Shown here in pieces: positions 5,883 through 7,323 of a stretch of DNA of 7,323 bases. Below the pieces are notes generated by a model. That model was given only the letters and a program-made list of their open reading frames with translations. It was not told the origin of the DNA and ran no database searches. This DNA is from an uncultured Rhodocyclaceae bacterium. Lineage in GTDB: Bacteria; Pseudomonadota; Gammaproteobacteria; Burkholderiales; Rhodocyclaceae. The stretch spans positions 1 through 7,323 of the forward strand of contig CAJBAP010000291.1 of NCBI GenBank assembly GCA_903950295.1. The letters are read 5' to 3'. The position numbers were made by a program, and so were the translations under genes. Positions within the stretch are counted from its first letter, which is position 1. Each line of letters begins with the position of its first letter.

Positions 5883-7073
5883 TCAGTGCGGCTTGACGCT
5901 GCACATGTTCTTGTCGTTGCAACTCACATCGGCATCGAGGAAGTAAGCCTTGAGGTCGCCGGCGAGCAGCTTGACGGTATCGAAAGCCTCGCCCGAACGC
6001 GCGCCGGTGGCGCAGGTAAAGACGATTGGCTTGTCCTTGGGCAGGCTGGCGATCTTCTTCTCGAGCTCGTTGATCGGAATGTTGATGGCACCCGGGAAAG
6101 TACCTTTCTTCACATCCTTTTCGTCACGCACGTCGATGACGACGATCTGCGAGGGGTTCTCTTTCATGATGCGCTCGAAGGAGGGTACGCTGATGCTGCC
6201 CTTCTCCTTGCCGCCCTCGATGGCGACGGCCGCAGTGGCCATGGCCGTGGTCATGGCGCCAGCCATCGTCTGCATGGCTTGCCCCATGGCCGCAGCCGGT
6301 GCGGCAGCGACGGTGCCAACGCCCATGGCGGCTTGCCAGGCGGGATAGCCAGGCGGGTAGACGAAGACTTTCTTGTAACCCAGCGCCTTGGCCTTGACGG
6401 CAGATTTCGCCGAAAGGTCGCACTTGAGACCGCCGCAGAAGAAGATCAGCGTGGTTTCCTTGTTGGCCGGCAACTTGGCAGTCTCTTTGTCGAACTTGCT
6501 GTCAGAGATATTGATGGCGCCAGGGATGCTGCCCTGTCCGAAGGGGCGCTCGGGCCGTGAGTCGACCAAGACGAAGTCGGCCTTCTCGTCCATCAGCTTC
6601 TTGATGTGGGCGAGGCTGACGGCGACCAGTTCGCCTTTGGCTTCCCACTCCGGGATGCCAGCAGGGTATACCTTGACATTGGTGTAGCCGAGTGCCTCGG
6701 CCTTGAAAGCCGATTTGTGCGAGAGGTCGCATTCGAGACCCTGGCAGTAGAAAATGATCGGTGCGGCTTTGTCGGCCGGCAGCATGGTCGGGGCAAGCTT
6801 GTCGAACTGCGAGTCGGGGATGTTGATGGCCAGCGGGATGTGGCCAGTGTCGTAGCGGCGCGCGGCCGGGCGCGAATCGACGAGCAGAGCGGCCTTGTCG
6901 TCCTTGGGCATCTCGGCGTGCGGTTTCACGGCATCGAATTCGACGAGGTGCTTGTACCAGCCCTCCTTGGCTTGAGTTGCAGCGGCTTGAGCCAATGCTG
7001 CGGGAGAGTACGAGAGCGGTGCGAAAGCCAGCGCCGCGATGGAAAGAGCAACAAACAGTGATTTACGTTTCAT
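5883..7073 (-). CDS. Exported protein with three tandem rhodanese domains
   Basis: A 396-residue protein. The signal peptide is MKRKSLFVALSI... with cleavage near SPAALAQA (28-30), so it is periplasmic. Domain 1 spans about 45-150, with LLVDSRPAARRYDTGHIPLA and active-site loop CQGLECDLS (C110, C115). Domain 2, about 152-250, is a close copy: VLVDSRPERPFGQGSIPGA and loop CGGLKCDLS (C213, C218). An alanine/methionine-rich linker runs about 251-285. Domain 3, about 295-385, has VVIDVRDEKDVKKGTFPGAI and a conventional loop CATGARSG (C354), ending with two more cysteines, C385 and C391. Rhodaneses carry sulfane sulfur as a cysteine persulfide. Three intact catalytic cysteines suggest sulfur transfer, storage or polysulfide handling in the periplasm, though some such domains are only binding modules. 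The ATG is preceded by AAAGGAGGT and lies 11 nt after the membrane protein stop, so the two form an operon. Single-domain proteins are the more usual periplasmic form. Confidence 0.94.
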   Translation of the reverse strand: MKRKSLFVALSIAALAFAPLSYSPAALAQAAATQAKEGWYKHLVEFDAVKPHAEMPKDDKAALLVDSRPAARRYDTGHIPLAINIPDSQFDKLAPTMLPADKAAPIIFYCQGLECDLSHKSAFKAEALGYTNVKVYPAGIPEWEAKGELVAVSLAHIKKLMDEKADFVLVDSRPERPFGQGSIPGAINISDSKFDKETAKLPANKETTLIFFCGGLKCDLSAKSAVKAKALGYKKVFVYPPGYPAWQAAMGVGTVAAAPAAAMGQAMQTMAGAMTTAMATAAVAIEGGKEKGSISVPSFERIMKENPSQIVVIDVRDEKDVKKGTFPGAINIPINELEKKIASLPKDKPIVFTCATGARSGEAFDTVKLLAGDLKAYFLDADVSCNDKNMCSVKPH

Positions 7074-7077
7074 CTTG

Positions 7078-7086
7078 ACCTCCTTT
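7078..7086 (-). promoter_or_regulatory. Strong Shine-Dalgarno of the rhodanese gene overlapping the upstream stop
   Basis: AAAGGAGGT on the minus strand; its AGGAGG core (7079-7084) is five bases from the ATG at 7073. The first bases of the site belong to the TAA stop (7085-7087) of the membrane protein, so ribosomes finishing that gene can re-initiate here. This points to high, coupled expression of the rhodanese. Confidence 0.8.
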
Positions 7087-7323
7087 AGAGAACAGTGAAC
7101 TTTTCCGTCGATTCGTTATAGCGTACAAAAGCGTACCAAGCCAGCAGTAATGCTCCGCCGATGATCAGTGTCCAGCCCCAGCCGTGAAGGGTTTCTGGCC
7201 AGTAGGCCTGGTAGCCGACGGCGGTGATTTCGAACGTTTCCATATTGTCCGGATCGACCGAAGTCAGGCCGGCTTTCTTGAACACGGCACTGGCGACCGA
7301 GCCAATCCAGGCAAAGAAGAACA
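7085..7323 (-). CDS. Unidentified membrane protein, C-terminal part (5' end outside window)
   Basis: The frame is open to the right edge of the window, so only the last 78 residues are seen. A GTG at 7285 could be read as a start, but the frame continues upstream with hydrophobic codons (FFFAWIGSVASAV), which look like the end of a transmembrane helix, so I treat it as a truncated gene. A polar stretch with VDPDNMETFEI follows, then an aromatic segment YQAYWPETLHGWGW, a second membrane helix at about visible residues 48-66 (WTLIIGGALLLAWYAF), and a short charged tail RYNESTEKFTVL. There are no cysteines; one histidine (H46) stands just before the last helix. The gene is first in the visible minus-strand operon with the rhodanese protein. 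It could be the membrane subunit of a redox complex or a transporter; nothing visible decides this. Confidence 0.78.
   Translation of the reverse strand, partial: FFFAWIGSVASAVFKKAGLTSVDPDNMETFEITAVGYQAYWPETLHGWGWTLIIGGALLLAWYAFVRYNESTEKFTVL

Noticed and set aside
5655..6560. Long plus-strand open frame opposite the barrel and rhodanese genes
   Set aside because: Antisense to genes with signal peptides and good ribosome sites; composition is that of a mirrored coding frame.
7085..7285. A complete small protein starting with GTG at 7285
   Set aside because: The frame stays open to the window edge with membrane-helix codons upstream and no Shine-Dalgarno before the GTG, so a truncated larger gene is more likely.

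Overview
The window holds seven protein genes, five complete and two cut by the window edges. They form two blocks that converge on a shared hairpin near 5033-5067. High G+C coding bias, tight gene packing, QseBC-like two-component genes and a Neisseria/MCR-type lipid A phosphoethanolamine transferase suggest a Gram-negative betaproteobacterium, perhaps Rhodocyclales. The taxonomy is inference; there is no rRNA or other marker.

Left block, plus strand (1-3619): an OmpR-family response regulator (5' end missing), its histidine kinase (ATGA overlap) and an EptA-type phosphoethanolamine transferase 11 nt further on. This is a PmrAB-EptA-like envelope-modification operon. The kinase senses a periplasmic or membrane signal, the regulator binds DNA, and EptA decorates lipid A with phosphoethanolamine, lowering surface charge and typically reducing sensitivity to cationic peptides. 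All EptA metal-binding and nucleophile positions that can be checked are intact.

Middle, plus strand (3701-5017): after an 81-nt gap comes a probable outer-membrane or periplasmic lipoprotein cytochrome. It has one canonical CXXCH heme motif and one CX3CH motif, and resembles the ethylbenzene-dehydrogenase-related heme-binding proteins.

Right block, minus strand (7323 down to 5075): the C-terminal end of an unidentified membrane protein, an exported protein with three tandem rhodanese domains (11 nt downstream, strong Shine-Dalgarno), then after a 103-nt spacer with a hairpin a small exported protein that looks like an outer-membrane beta-barrel. All products of the middle and right blocks are predicted to act outside the cytoplasm. 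A periplasmic sulfur (or related chalcogen) handling and electron-transfer system is a reasonable hypothesis, but no gene here proves a substrate.

A 23-nt sequence with only two mismatches occurs in both larger intergenic gaps (3633-3655 and 5828-5850), which conventional gene annotation does not explain. No tRNA, rRNA, CRISPR array, transposase or phage gene was seen, and no gene-free stretch exceeds 300 bases.
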